From assembly GCF_015476545.1 (NCBI RefSeq), contig NZ_JADMKV010000030.1, forward strand, positions 1 through 50,157: 50,157 nucleotides of DNA. The letters are read 5' to 3'. The notes under the pieces are model-generated. The model made no database searches and was not told where the DNA came from. It saw only the letters and a list, made by a program, of their open reading frames with translations. Source of the stretch: Methylobacter sp. BlB1. Lineage in GTDB: Bacteria > Pseudomonadota > Gammaproteobacteria > Methylococcales > Methylomonadaceae. Both the position numbers and the translations under genes were made by a program. Below, piece by piece: positions 9,106-17,427 of this stretch (positions are counted from its first letter, which is position 1; each line of letters opens with the position of its first letter).

Positions 9106-9561
9106 ATGAAAATAATAGAGCAACGGTCCATGAATATAAACCAATACCTTGAATCAATGAGTGAAGTTCGGAAAAGCTTTCTATTGATGGCCTGCATTTG
9201 GTTTATTTTTATGATAGCGAGCGGGGGACGCATGCCGCTTACCGCTCTACTGATTCAGCATAATCGATTTTTTGCGCTCTTTACCCTGTTCCTGGGTAGC
9301 GCCATGGATGCGATTCTAATAGTGGAACTGCTGCGATCGGCATTCCCGAGGACCCGGATATGGAGCGACATCAAACACTTCAGCATTATTGTCATTGTCT
9401 GGTTGATTTTGTTGCCGTTGTCGGTTCATGTACTGCTATTACACGCCAGGCCCAGCCTTGGCAGATCATCCGGTGCTCTACCGGGTTCAAGCCAGAATAC
9501 CGGTATCTATTTTGTAGCCCAGCCACACAGCAGCTATTTCTGTCATTCATACTTTATCTGA
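9106..9561 (+). CDS. Hypothetical three-helix membrane protein, 151 aa
   Basis: No family recognised. There are three predicted transmembrane helices: FLLMACIWFIFMIAS, FFALFTLFLGSAMDAILIVELL and FSIIVIVWLILLPLSVHVLLL. A polar Ser/Gly/Tyr-rich tail with the final segment SYFCHSYFI follows. The ATG at 9106 follows AAGGAA. It lies 58 bp after the HtrA-like protease and 14 bp before the HPF-type gene, so the three probably form one transcript, which suggests a stress-related role. Confidence 0.55.
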   Translation: MKIIEQRSMNINQYLESMSEVRKSFLLMACIWFIFMIASGGRMPLTALLIQHNRFFALFTLFLGSAMDAILIVELLRSAFPRTRIWSDIKHFSIIVIVWLILLPLSVHVLLLHARPSLGRSSGALPGSSQNTGIYFVAQPHSSYFCHSYFI

Positions 9562-9575
9562 GCAGGTGAATAATC

Positions 9576-10115
9576 ATGCAAATCCCATTACAGATTACCT
9601 TTCGCGGCATACCTCATTCTGAGGCCGTAGAAGCCAGAATCCGCGAGAAAGTAGCCAAACTGGATAGATTCCATAGCCATATCATGAGCTGCCGGGTTGC
9701 CGTAGAGTCAGAACACCAGCATCATCACCAGGGCAATCAATACCATATTCGTATTGATATCACGACTCCCCGAAAAGAGCTGGTCATCAGTCGGGAACAT
9801 CACGATAAGCAAGCCCATGAAGACATTTATGTTGCCATACGGGATGCTTTCAGGGCAGCTGTAAGGCAACTCGAAGACTATGCCCGTGTTCAGCGTGGTG
9901 AAGTCAAAACTCATGACCTGCAGAAAACAGGAACGGTAGCGCGCTTGCTGCCGGAGCAGGATCATGGCTTTATCGAGACAGTAGACGGCCGTGAAATTTA
10001 TTTCCATAGAAACAGTGTTGTGGGTGAATTTGATCAGTTAGAGTTAGGCAGCCCAGTTCGCTATGTATTAGAAGAAGACGATATCGGCCCTCGGGCCAGC
10101 ACTGTTTACCCGTAA
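9576..10115 (+). CDS. HPF/RaiA-type ribosome factor with C-terminal cold-shock-like domain
   Basis: A 179-residue protein. Residues 1-105 are the hibernation-promoting-factor fold (QIPLQITFRGIPHSEAVEARIREKVAKLDRF, then AHEDIYVAIRDAFRAAVRQLEDY). Residues 115-178 form a degenerate OB/cold-shock-like domain (GTVARLLPEQDHGFIETVDGREIYFHRNSV), where RNP1 is reduced to DHGFIET and RNP2 to IYFHRNS. HPF binds the decoding centre of idle ribosomes; the second domain should contact RNA. It is the last gene of the stress block and is followed by a good terminator. Confidence 0.88.
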   Translation: MQIPLQITFRGIPHSEAVEARIREKVAKLDRFHSHIMSCRVAVESEHQHHHQGNQYHIRIDITTPRKELVISREHHDKQAHEDIYVAIRDAFRAAVRQLEDYARVQRGEVKTHDLQKTGTVARLLPEQDHGFIETVDGREIYFHRNSVVGEFDQLELGSPVRYVLEEDDIGPRASTVYP

Positions 10116-10147
10116 ACTACTGTTATTGAATAACCTCCCCTTTTGAT

Positions 10148-10186
10148 CTGATCGGCAGAAATATTTTTAAACAGCCGATCAGCCCT
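10148..10186 (+). terminator. Intrinsic terminator after the HPF-type gene
   Basis: A nine-base perfect stem, CTGATCGGC (10148-10156) with GCCGATCAG (10174-10182), encloses a 17-base loop and is followed by CCCTTTT. It lies 33 bp after the stop codon. Confidence 0.65.
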
Positions 10187-10691
10187 TTTCTTGGCATCTG
10201 GCAGTAGCTTATTAAAAATAGGCTTTCTATCTTAACTACTTAACTTTTGAGCTCTTGCCCATCATCTTTACAAACTCGTCATCGTAGAATCTGATTGTCT
10301 TGTCTGCTAGTGTAAAAAACTCCGCAGTTTTCATATAAGACAATGCATGGACGCATGCATAAACCCGAAGCAAAATAATTAAACTATGTTAAATGACTTA
10401 TTTTTTATGCGCCATATCACGCATTTTTATTTAATGTCCCCGATATATCGACTCTCCAGTAAAGGCAAGTGCTGAAAATCAGGGCATATCACACAAAAAA
10501 CTATTACATTGGCTAAATACCCAAGTCGTTTTTTGAGAGTTTCTACTTATATCATGTGAAAGCGGCCGCTTCTCTACATGCACCAGAGACGTTGCAATCT
10601 CGGTATGCTAATCAGTAAAAATCATACAGTTAGAGATTATTACAATCCATTCAGTTGAAAACCGCCCTTCTCCTAATACCAGCAATTCTTA
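10187..10691. other. Gene-free region upstream of the YcnI-like gene
   Basis: No gene is seen in this stretch. It holds two notable palindromes: ATGCATG-GACG-CATGCAT at 10343-10360, and the 12-bp perfect palindrome AAGCGGCCGCTT at 10560-10571, which is loosely framed by CATGT and ACATG. The second sits about 150 bp upstream of the predicted start of transcription from the sigma-54-type promoter, a usual distance for an enhancer-binding activator. That role is inference only. Confidence 0.4.
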
Positions 10692-10707
10692 TGGCACGTT
10701 TTGTGCT
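10692..10707 (+). promoter_or_regulatory. Putative sigma-54 (RpoN) promoter
   Basis: TGGCACG-TTTT-GTGCT matches the -24/-12 consensus TGGCACG-N4-TTGCW at 11 of 12 fixed positions. The required GG and GC pairs have the correct spacing (GG at 10693-10694, GC at 10705-10706). It would start transcription near 10718, about 95 bases before the ATG of the YcnI-like gene. Use of sigma-54 implies an activator protein that is not encoded in this window. Confidence 0.6.
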
Positions 10708-10812
10708 TTTATCTTGAAGTACTTTAAACACAAGGCAGACGGAGCGATTCGGTACTTCTGCCTTTCACTAATAATACTATTAACAACAATAAAATGTCCT
10801 CGGAGGACTTCA

Positions 10813-11616
10813 ATGCTAAGCTCGACACAATTTAAAAAACTGGCCCTTTGCTCAATGACAACCGCTATATTGGCAGCCAGCCAAAGCGGCTTTGCCCATA
10901 CGCGGCTGCAAACTTCGACCATTCTTGAAAACACTCGAGTCTACAATAATGTAGTGATTGGACACGGTTGCGGTGAGGCGCCAGTGATGGGCACGAGCGT
11001 AGTATTTCCCGACTCAACCGCTACCGTTACTTCCAAACCCGCTGGATCGGCTGCCAATGTTGAACCCAAGGACGCCGGTGCCGTAACGGACTGGATTGAA
11101 GGCGCCGGAGAAGGTTATGCCAAGAAAGTCTATAGCAAAGAAATCTTTTCAGCCGAAGGCCAAAAAACTAATCCACAAACAACCAATACGGTCGGATTCT
11201 GGACAGGCGGCGGCGCTCTGCCGGCTCACAACTATGTGGGACTGGTCCCCTTTAAGACAGACGCCATCAAGATCAAATCAGCATCTTGCGCCAAGACCGT
11301 CACTTTCGTAGTACCTGTCGCCGATGTTTGTAAACTGACCAATGTTGCCGGATTCAGCGACCAAACCGTCAACCTGTGGTCGCCTATGGTTGGTTCTAAT
11401 TTCGACGGTACAGCGGAACATACCCCGGCTACGCTGAAAGTGGTCAGAAACATAACAGGCACTCCGGCTACCGATACAACTGTTGCAGTTGACCCTAATC
11501 CACTGGATCCAAAGTGCGGTGAAGGACTGGACATCACCATCACGCCAACTGCCGACCAGCTTAACCGCGATATGCCGGCTATAGATAACGGCGTGCAAGT
11601 ATGGCCTGCGCAATAA
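10813..11616 (+). CDS. YcnI/DUF1775-like secreted protein, probable copper binder
   Basis: A 267-residue protein with a signal peptide of about 28 residues ending SGFA, so the mature chain would begin with His-Thr-Arg. Two DUF1775 signatures are visible: GHGCGEAP in the N-terminal third (family: GHGC-x-G-x-x) and FWTGGGALPAHNY in the middle (family: W-x-GG-x-LP-x-x-x-Y). B. subtilis YcnI binds Cu(II) through its N-terminal His and a conserved Trp. Four Cys remain in the mature chain. The match is partial and the protein is longer than a lone DUF1775 domain, so the function is inferred. ATG 10813 follows GGAGGA. A putative sigma-54 promoter and a terminator bracket the gene. Confidence 0.65.
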   Translation: MLSSTQFKKLALCSMTTAILAASQSGFAHTRLQTSTILENTRVYNNVVIGHGCGEAPVMGTSVVFPDSTATVTSKPAGSAANVEPKDAGAVTDWIEGAGEGYAKKVYSKEIFSAEGQKTNPQTTNTVGFWTGGGALPAHNYVGLVPFKTDAIKIKSASCAKTVTFVVPVADVCKLTNVAGFSDQTVNLWSPMVGSNFDGTAEHTPATLKVVRNITGTPATDTTVAVDPNPLDPKCGEGLDITITPTADQLNRDMPAIDNGVQVWPAQ

Positions 11617-11694
11617 GGCTGTTTGAGTAACATCCTGTTACCTGCAACCGTACGGCTCAGTTCCTTTATTGCAAGAGCGGTCTGAGCTTTTACC

Positions 11695-11732
11695 AATCTA
11701 CGGCGGTGGACATCGCCGTAGATTTTCATTTT
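11695..11732 (+). terminator. Intrinsic terminator after the YcnI-like gene
   Basis: An 11-base perfect stem (AATCTACGGCG at 11695-11705 with CGCCGTAGATT at 11714-11724) has an eight-base loop and is followed by a T-rich run. This suggests the YcnI-like gene is a single-gene transcript. Confidence 0.65.
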
Positions 11733-11953
11733 AAAGTAAGGCCCTGCCCTTCTTAAAATGCATTGAACTTTTTTCCTGATTTTTCCCTAACGAGGAAAAG
11801 AGCCAGATCCTGCGGCCCACGCTACCAAAATTAGCAGCAAGTACAGGTGCTTTATGATTTCATTCCAGTGCTTCAGGCTTTTTATATAATTAGGCATTTG
11901 CTCTTTGACGAATAGAGCGTTGTAATGTTTGCCATATTGTGCGAGAGGCTGCC
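11733..11953. other. Short spacer before the STN/HEAT gene
   Basis: Together with the terminator, the gap after the YcnI-like gene is 337 bp. Nothing else definite is visible. No sigma-54-type match was found by eye in front of the next gene. Confidence 0.4.
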
Positions 11954-12832
11954 TTGAATTCAACTAAAACCTGGATAACCTGTTTGTTCTTGCTGATTCC
12001 CGGAATATTATCAGCTGCCGGGAACGCCAATAGACTGGAAGAGCAAAATATCCGGGTAATCATGACCGAAGACACAGGGGCCGAGCTGCAACTGGAAGCC
12101 AGGCAAGCGCCATTGGCACAGGTGCTTAACCGTATCTCAAACCAAACAGGCGTGCGGATAAATTACTCGGTTCTGCCCGAGAGACTGGTGACAGCGACCT
12201 GTGTGGGGCCAACCGTAAAACAGGTTCTGGAATGCCTGCTGGCTCGAAAAGCCGACCTTATTTTCCGATACCCATCCCAGGCAGAAAAAACCGACTCGCC
12301 CAGACAACCCGCCGAAGCCTGGATTCTCGGAGCGAAATTCGACGCAAACCGGACCAATCCCGAGACGTGCTTATCCACTGAAGCTCAGCAACAAACAATG
12401 CTGAAAATGAATGAGGCCAAAACGCATGCTTTCCAGATCGAGCCCGAGCCGGATAAAACCGATGAGCTGGTAAAAATGGCAAAGTCAAAAAACCCGGCGG
12501 AGCGGGCAGAAGCTGTCGGGCGTCTGATGGCTGCCGGCCGGAAAGGCGACGCCTCCGTCAAAGAAGCGCTGGAAACGGCGCTCACAGATGAAGATGCAAC
12601 AGTAAGAGTGCGGGCTCTTACCAGCTTATCGTATCGGGAAGGCGCCGGAGCGGCCGCCGCAGTGCGGGAAGCGATTCACGATAAGGACGAAAGGGTGCGG
12701 CTGACAGCTGTCGACCGGGCAGGAGACGATGCCGCACTGCTCCAGCAGGCACTGACTGACGAGGCGGAAATGGTGCGTAAACTGGCCGCAATAAAACTGG
12801 AATCGATCTCGAAAACAAATGTTTCTCAATGA
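11954..12832 (+). CDS. Exported protein with STN-like and HEAT-repeat domains
   Basis: A 292-residue protein. A signal peptide (WITCLFLLIPGILSA) is followed by an STN-like domain at about residues 30-105 (LQLEARQAPLAQVLNRISNQTGVRINYSV, then VKQVLECLLARKADLIFRY), as found at the N-termini of TonB receptors and secretins. A Pro/Gln-rich linker comes next, then three or four HEAT-type repeats at about 185-285 (ALTDEDATVRVRALTSL, AIHDKDERVRLTAVDRA, ALTDEAEMVRKLAAIKL). It is likely periplasmic, an adaptor rather than an enzyme. The start is uncertain: TTG 11954 has GAGAGG five bases upstream, and GTG 11939 is in frame without a clear site. STN plus HEAT is a combination I do not recognise as standard. 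Confidence 0.75.
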   Translation: MNSTKTWITCLFLLIPGILSAAGNANRLEEQNIRVIMTEDTGAELQLEARQAPLAQVLNRISNQTGVRINYSVLPERLVTATCVGPTVKQVLECLLARKADLIFRYPSQAEKTDSPRQPAEAWILGAKFDANRTNPETCLSTEAQQQTMLKMNEAKTHAFQIEPEPDKTDELVKMAKSKNPAERAEAVGRLMAAGRKGDASVKEALETALTDEDATVRVRALTSLSYREGAGAAAAVREAIHDKDERVRLTAVDRAGDDAALLQQALTDEAEMVRKLAAIKLESISKTNVSQ

Positions 12833-13251
12833 TTATCCTAATAAACGGCCCTGCTCTTTTCTGAAAACCATGCCCAAACAAACCCATAGTGGATGCAGGA
12901 AAATCACATAGGAGAAGAGAAACAAAATAGGTTAGAATCGTCTGTTTACCCATGCCTTTCTATTTTTAAGAAACGATGGGCTATTAAGAACAGAAATGTT
13001 TATTTTGAAACAACTGCATTAATCTGCTAAGTCAAAAAATAAACTGTTAATAAATACCAACAATTATTTAACTTTAGTTGGCGGCTGTTGATAGTAGATC
13101 ACTGGCATTAACATTTCTTTTTTCAATAAGAAATGGATTAAAGGGGCAAAAAGATAAATTCCGGTTGCCCAAACTAATAGATCGGTGACGAAATGAGCAG
13201 CACTTGCTAAATTAATTTTCCGCTAGCAGCCTGGCGGCACGAGGAGGATAT
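12833..13251. other. Intergenic region (419 bp)
   Basis: No gene is seen. An eight-base perfect inverted repeat (CATTTCTT at 13112-13119 and AAGAAATG at 13128-13135) lies about 120 bp before the next start and could be an operator. The stretch is AT-rich and probably holds the promoter of the gene at 13252. Confidence 0.4.
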
Positions 13252-13701
13252 ATGAAATTTGCGTCTTTAAAAAAAGCTTTTATAACGGCATCAATTCTGG
13301 CCGCTGCCGGCCACATGGATCTCGCCTTGGCTCATGAATATACGGGTATAACAATAGGTACGGGTACCGTTGATTCAGGCGCATCCGATCTGGCTGTCGT
13401 CAATTGTGCTCCGGGTACGGATTATTTTGAAGCCCAGGTCAAAGACAGAACCGACCCGGTGCCAGGATTAATGGTTAATCTCCACATTGTTAACGGCACT
13501 CAAATGAAGACCATTGCGGATACCGTATCCGGAGATGCAAACTACACCCCTTTTATCAAAGTTAGAGGCGGCGCAGGCATGTACTACGTAGCAGTCACTA
13601 CAACTACTGTAGGGACAAGAGTATTCGATTTAAACTACCATTGCATGGCTGATAACGGAGATCATCCAGATACGGATATCTCAGTGCTGCAAGCCCAATA
13701 A
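13252..13701 (+). CDS. Small secreted protein with predicted N-terminal His
   Basis: A 149-residue protein with a clear signal peptide (27 residues, cleavage ALA|HEY) and a strong GAGGAGG ribosome-binding site. The mature chain of about 122 residues begins His-Glu-Tyr and looks all-beta. It has a Cys near the start (VNCAPG) and one near the end (NYHCMADNGDH), possibly disulfide-linked, plus several His near the C-terminus. I do not recognise a family. A mature N-terminal His is a common copper ligand, and a YcnI-like protein nearby has the same feature, so metal binding is a reasonable guess only. It stands just upstream of the TlpA gene. Confidence 0.6.
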   Translation: MKFASLKKAFITASILAAAGHMDLALAHEYTGITIGTGTVDSGASDLAVVNCAPGTDYFEAQVKDRTDPVPGLMVNLHIVNGTQMKTIADTVSGDANYTPFIKVRGGAGMYYVAVTTTTVGTRVFDLNYHCMADNGDHPDTDISVLQAQ

Positions 13702-13805
13702 TTGCTAAATTCGGCGGCCCCTTGCCTGACCGCTGGCGCCGCCTTAAATCATTCATTGCCTGAATGAGCAATTGTCCCAACGCCTATAAAGCAAAAAATC
13801 AACAG

Positions 13806-14321
13806 ATGAACCAGCGGATATTCACCTTACTCTGCGCCATGCTGGCGCTCGGTCCAGTTCAAAAGGCAATCGCGGCCGAAGCCGGCAACAAGGCGCCTGA
13901 CTGCACCTTAGCATCGATCGGCGACGGTAAAAGTTACAGCTTGCAGCAATTTCAAGGCAAGGTCCTTTACATCGATTTCTGGGCCTCCTGGTGCCCGCCC
14001 TGCCTGAAATCCTTTCCTTTTCTGAATGAACTGGAACAGGACCTCAAAGATCGAGGACTGCAGGTCATAGCCATCAATATGGACGAGTCGGCCGAAGATG
14101 CCAAGGCGTTTCTGGCTAAAACCCCGGCACAGTTCATTGTAGCGGCCGATTCAAACGAGCAGTGCGCCAGGAGCTTCGATGTCAAGGCCATGCCCTCCTC
14201 CTACCTGATCGACCGCAACGGCGTCATTCGTCATGTCCAGTTGGGTTTCCGGCAAGGAGAAGCCGAGGAGCTTCGAAAACTGGCAGAACAGTTGCTGGCG
14301 GAAAGCTCAGAGAAGAAATAA
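13806..14321 (+). CDS. TlpA/ResA-like periplasmic thioredoxin
   Basis: A 171-residue protein with a signal peptide (QRIFTLLCAMLALGP...AIAA), followed by one thioredoxin domain. The active site is WASWCPPCLK, and the cis-Pro loop is AMPSSYLID. Family members reduce disulfides outside the inner membrane, for example apocytochrome or metal-site cysteines. ATG 13764 is also in frame and would add 14 residues before the signal peptide; 13806 gives a normal leader. The context suggests it serves the Cys-containing DUF4266 and neighbouring proteins; that link is inferred. Confidence 0.88.
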   Translation: MNQRIFTLLCAMLALGPVQKAIAAEAGNKAPDCTLASIGDGKSYSLQQFQGKVLYIDFWASWCPPCLKSFPFLNELEQDLKDRGLQVIAINMDESAEDAKAFLAKTPAQFIVAADSNEQCARSFDVKAMPSSYLIDRNGVIRHVQLGFRQGEAEELRKLAEQLLAESSEKK

Positions 14322-14489
14322 CGAAGATAGCTACCAATAAACTGCCTTCATTGCGGGCCGCTCTATCGTCTTCTATGTCCTCGGGTATTGTGGTATAGCT
14401 GAATATAAACTCTGACTGTGTTTTATGAACTGGCGGCAGTGCGGTTTGTACAGTTTGATCAGCTGTACCGATCTGATGAGAAACAATAA

Positions 14490-14705
14490 ATGAAAATAAT
14501 AAAACAAGCGCTACTTCTCGTCGCATGCGCCAGCGTGTCGGGCTGTGCGCAAGTGGCGCCGTGGGAGCGCGGCAATCTGGCGAAACCGCACATGGCGCTG
14601 GATCCCACTCCCTTGCAAAGCGCATTCCGGGCACATATCTACGGCAGCCGTGAGGCCGCATCAGGCAGCGGCTCCGCTGAGGGAGGCGGCTGTGGCTGTT
14701 ATTAA
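14490..14705 (+). CDS. DUF4266 mini-lipoprotein with C-terminal CGCY
   Basis: A 71-residue lipoprotein precursor. The lipobox VSGC places the lipidated Cys at residue 19, so the mature protein is only about 53 residues. The body matches DUF4266: a Trp-Glu-Arg-x-x-Leu-Ala-x-Pro-x-Met segment near the start, an HIYGSREAA segment, then a Gly/Ser-rich tail ending GGGCGCY. The terminal Cys-Gly-Cys-x is the family hallmark and could bind metal or form a redox pair. Its stop overlaps the probable GTG start of the DUF3570 gene, so the two are translationally linked. Confidence 0.88.
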   Translation: MKIIKQALLLVACASVSGCAQVAPWERGNLAKPHMALDPTPLQSAFRAHIYGSREAASGSGSAEGGGCGCY

Positions 14706-17400
14706 ACCCAGATCAGCCAGGAACATGTGCAAAAAACAGCGCAAGCCGTCATCACCCATAAACGCTTCGTTACAGGCACTGACCGCCGCGGCCCTGGCCT
14801 TGCCGGGCCTGATGCCCGCATCAGCCAACGCCGCCGAGGAAGAAGCCAGCTTTCAATACGGCCACTACCAGGAAGGCAGGCGTGATCTTGCCGGCGTGAA
14901 CAGCCGCTTCAATCCTATCGAGGTGGACACCATTCAAGGCAGCGGCAAAATCAAACTGTCCGACCGGATCAAGTTCGCATTCGACTACATCCAGGACACC
15001 TGGAGCGGCGCCACGCCTGTCGCGACCGCGCCGCTGTCTTTCGGCGGCAATAGAGAAGGCGGCATAATTGCCGGAGCAACGCCCTTTCTGCAAAACAACA
15101 CGGTCTACTTTGACAGGCAACTGAATCCGCTCAAACGGGATCCATCAACCGGCCAGTTCACAAAAGACACACAATTAGTTCATACGCTTTCCACCGCCTC
15201 GCCGGAAACCCGCAAGCAGGGAAACTTCAAGCTGGGTTATGAATGGGATGAGGCGGCGCTGGACGTGGGCGGCGGCATTTCCACAGAGAGAGACTATGAA
15301 TCTCGGTTCGGCAGCCTGGCAGGACGTCTGGACTTCAACCAGAAGCGGACCAGCCTGAATCTGGGGTTGAGCTACACCAACAGCGACACCGACGCCATAC
15401 TCGATCACGATGCCACGCCCTATATCTACGATACAGCCGCGGGTTTGCGCGCCTACAACAGCACCTCCACCAACAGCCAGATCGAACTCGAAGGCGGCAA
15501 CAAAGTTCTGACCGGCAACCGGCAGGACTGGGCCACGACGCTCGGCTTGACCCAGGTGCTGAACAAGAATGCCCTGATTGAGACCGGCGTAGGTTACACG
15601 CGCAGCACCGGCTATTTGGCCAATCCTTATAAAGCTGTGGAAACCGCTTTCATCAATCCCGGACAAACGGGCGATGTATTGAGCGGGCTCTCCATCGGCC
15701 TGCTGGAAAAACGCCCCGATGAGCGCGACCAATTGACCGCCAACATGCGTTATGTTCAGTACATTGAAGGCCTGGACGCGGCGGTGCACTTCGATTACCG
15801 CTTTTTTCACGACGACTGGGGAATCAACGCCCACACTTTCGAAGCCGACTGGAGCCAGCCACTGGGCAACGGCTGGACTGTTACGCCCAGGATACGCTAT
15901 TACTCGCAGGACGCCGCCGACTTCTATACGCCTTACCTGGTCTCCCAGCAGGCCTACAGCCGGCCCGCCGTCGACGCGAACGGCAACAGGATTCTGCTGA
16001 ACGCCAATGCGCCGAACACTGGGCTGGAGTATGTTTACGATGCCGGCAGCGGCAATTACGTCGACCAGAACGGCGGGCGGATTCCTGAATCCCAGTTTAA
16101 CCCGATACCCAAGACCGCCTATTTTGATCCTAAAAAGCTGCCCGCCCATTACAGCAGCGACCAGCGCCTGTCGGGCTATGGCGCTTTGAGCGGCGGCATC
16201 ACCGTCAGCAAGCAATTCACCAAAGGCGTCAGCCTTGAGGCAGGCGCCGAATACTATACGCACGCCGGCTCACTGAAACTAGACGGCGGCGGCGAAGGCG
16301 CCTATGCAGACTTCGATTTTTATATGGTCAACGCGGCGCTGAAAGTGGATCTGTCGGCGCTTTCCCTGTCCGGCGGCGAACATGCCCACCATCATCACGG
16401 CCACCACGGCGGCCACGCGCCGGCCGGCGTCATGTTCGACCACATGCTGAGCAAATCCGGCGACTTCATGGTTGGCTACCGCTACATGTACGGCACGCAG
16501 GCCGGCACCATGCTGCATGGCTCAAGCGAAATCAGCGACCCGACCATCGTCAGCAACGGCTGCGAAGGCAATCCCTGTTTTCTTGCCCCCAGCGGCATGA
16601 ACATGCATATGCACATGCTTGACCTCATGTATGCACCGACCGACTGGCTGAATCTGATGCTCATGCCGCAGTTCGTCGCCATGGATATGACCATGCGCAG
16701 GCTGGACGGAGCGCCTGCACCTTCTACCGAGACCCAGCGCGAGCTCATCACGCATCACACCCTGCATCAAAGCGAGACAGGCGGCGTCGGCGATACGGGC
16801 CTGTATGCGATGTTCAAACTCTTCGACAGGCCCAACCATCACCTGCATGCGACCCTGGGTCTCAGCGCGCCGACTGGCGACGTCGGCATCAGGCTCAGGG
16901 ACACCCATCGCATAGAAGCCGGCTTTATCCATTACGGCATGCAGCTAGGCAGCGGCACCTGGGATTTCAAGCCGAGCCTCACTTACACGGGCCAGATGGA
17001 CAAGTGGTCCTGGGGCGCACAACTTAGCGGCACCAAACGCCTTGAGGACAAGAATGATTCCGGCTTCGCGTTCGGCGACATCTTCCAGTCCACGGCCTGG
17101 GGCAGCTACAGCCTGCTGAACTGGCTCTCGGCATCGGTGCGCGGTGTCTACACCATTCAAGGATCGATCCGGGGCCAATACAATGGCGTATTCAATCCGC
17201 TGGGGCCGATGGATTCCCCTTCCAGTCATGGCGGGCGGTACTGGGATGTCGGCTTCGGCCTCAACGCCGTCGTGCCCAGCGGCAGTCTTGCCGGCAACCG
17301 GCTCGGCGTCGAATGGCTCCAGCCTGTGCATGATGACGTCAACGGCTATCAGCTGCCGCGCGATGGCGCGCTATCCGCCACCTGGAGCTATGCATTCTAA
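14692..17400 (+). CDS. DUF3570 protein fused to a His/Met-rich outer-membrane barrel
   Basis: A 902-residue exported protein. DUF3570 members are usually near 400 residues, so this is about twice the usual length. Residues 1-50 form a leader (TAAALALPGLMPASANA). Residues 55-560 are the DUF3570 beta-barrel (FQYGHYQEGRRDL, KIKLSDRIKFAFDYIQDTWSGATP, then strands with aromatic girdle residues). A run of His (HAHHHHGHHGGHAP, about 563-577) joins it to a second barrel-like domain with Met clusters (MNMHMHMLDLMYAPTDWLNLMLMPQF, about 638-663). The chain ends ATWSYAF with a terminal Phe, as in outer-membrane barrels. GTG 14692 has GAGGGAGGC in front and overlaps the DUF4266 stop; ATG 14725 is the alternative. 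The His/Met content suggests copper or another soft metal. Confidence 0.82.
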   Translation: MAVIKPRSARNMCKKQRKPSSPINASLQALTAAALALPGLMPASANAAEEEASFQYGHYQEGRRDLAGVNSRFNPIEVDTIQGSGKIKLSDRIKFAFDYIQDTWSGATPVATAPLSFGGNREGGIIAGATPFLQNNTVYFDRQLNPLKRDPSTGQFTKDTQLVHTLSTASPETRKQGNFKLGYEWDEAALDVGGGISTERDYESRFGSLAGRLDFNQKRTSLNLGLSYTNSDTDAILDHDATPYIYDTAAGLRAYNSTSTNSQIELEGGNKVLTGNRQDWATTLGLTQVLNKNALIETGVGYTRSTGYLANPYKAVETAFINPGQTGDVLSGLSIGLLEKRPDERDQLTANMRYVQYIEGLDAAVHFDYRFFHDDWGINAHTFEADWSQPLGNGWTVTPRIRYYSQDAADFYTPYLVSQQAYSRPAVDANGNRILLNANAPNTGLEYVYDAGSGNYVDQNGGRIPESQFNPIPKTAYFDPKKLPAHYSSDQRLSGYGALSGGITVSKQFTKGVSLEAGAEYYTHAGSLKLDGGGEGAYADFDFYMVNAALKVDLSALSLSGGEHAHHHHGHHGGHAPAGVMFDHMLSKSGDFMVGYRYMYGTQAGTMLHGSSEISDPTIVSNGCEGNPCFLAPSGMNMHMHMLDLMYAPTDWLNLMLMPQFVAMDMTMRRLDGAPAPSTETQRELITHHTLHQSETGGVGDTGLYAMFKLFDRPNHHLHATLGLSAPTGDVGIRLRDTHRIEAGFIHYGMQLGSGTWDFKPSLTYTGQMDKWSWGAQLSGTKRLEDKNDSGFAFGDIFQSTAWGSYSLLNWLSASVRGVYTIQGSIRGQYNGVFNPLGPMDSPSSHGGRYWDVGFGLNAVVPSGSLAGNRLGVEWLQPVHDDVNGYQLPRDGALSATWSYAF

Positions 17401-17427
17401 TCCGGGTTATCGAGCGCCTTGGCTAGC

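Noticed and set aside
15175-16263. 362-codon antisense open frame opposite the DUF3570 fusion
   Set aside because: Same cause: high third-position GC in the real gene. The product is low-complexity Gly/Val/Gln with no ribosome-binding site.
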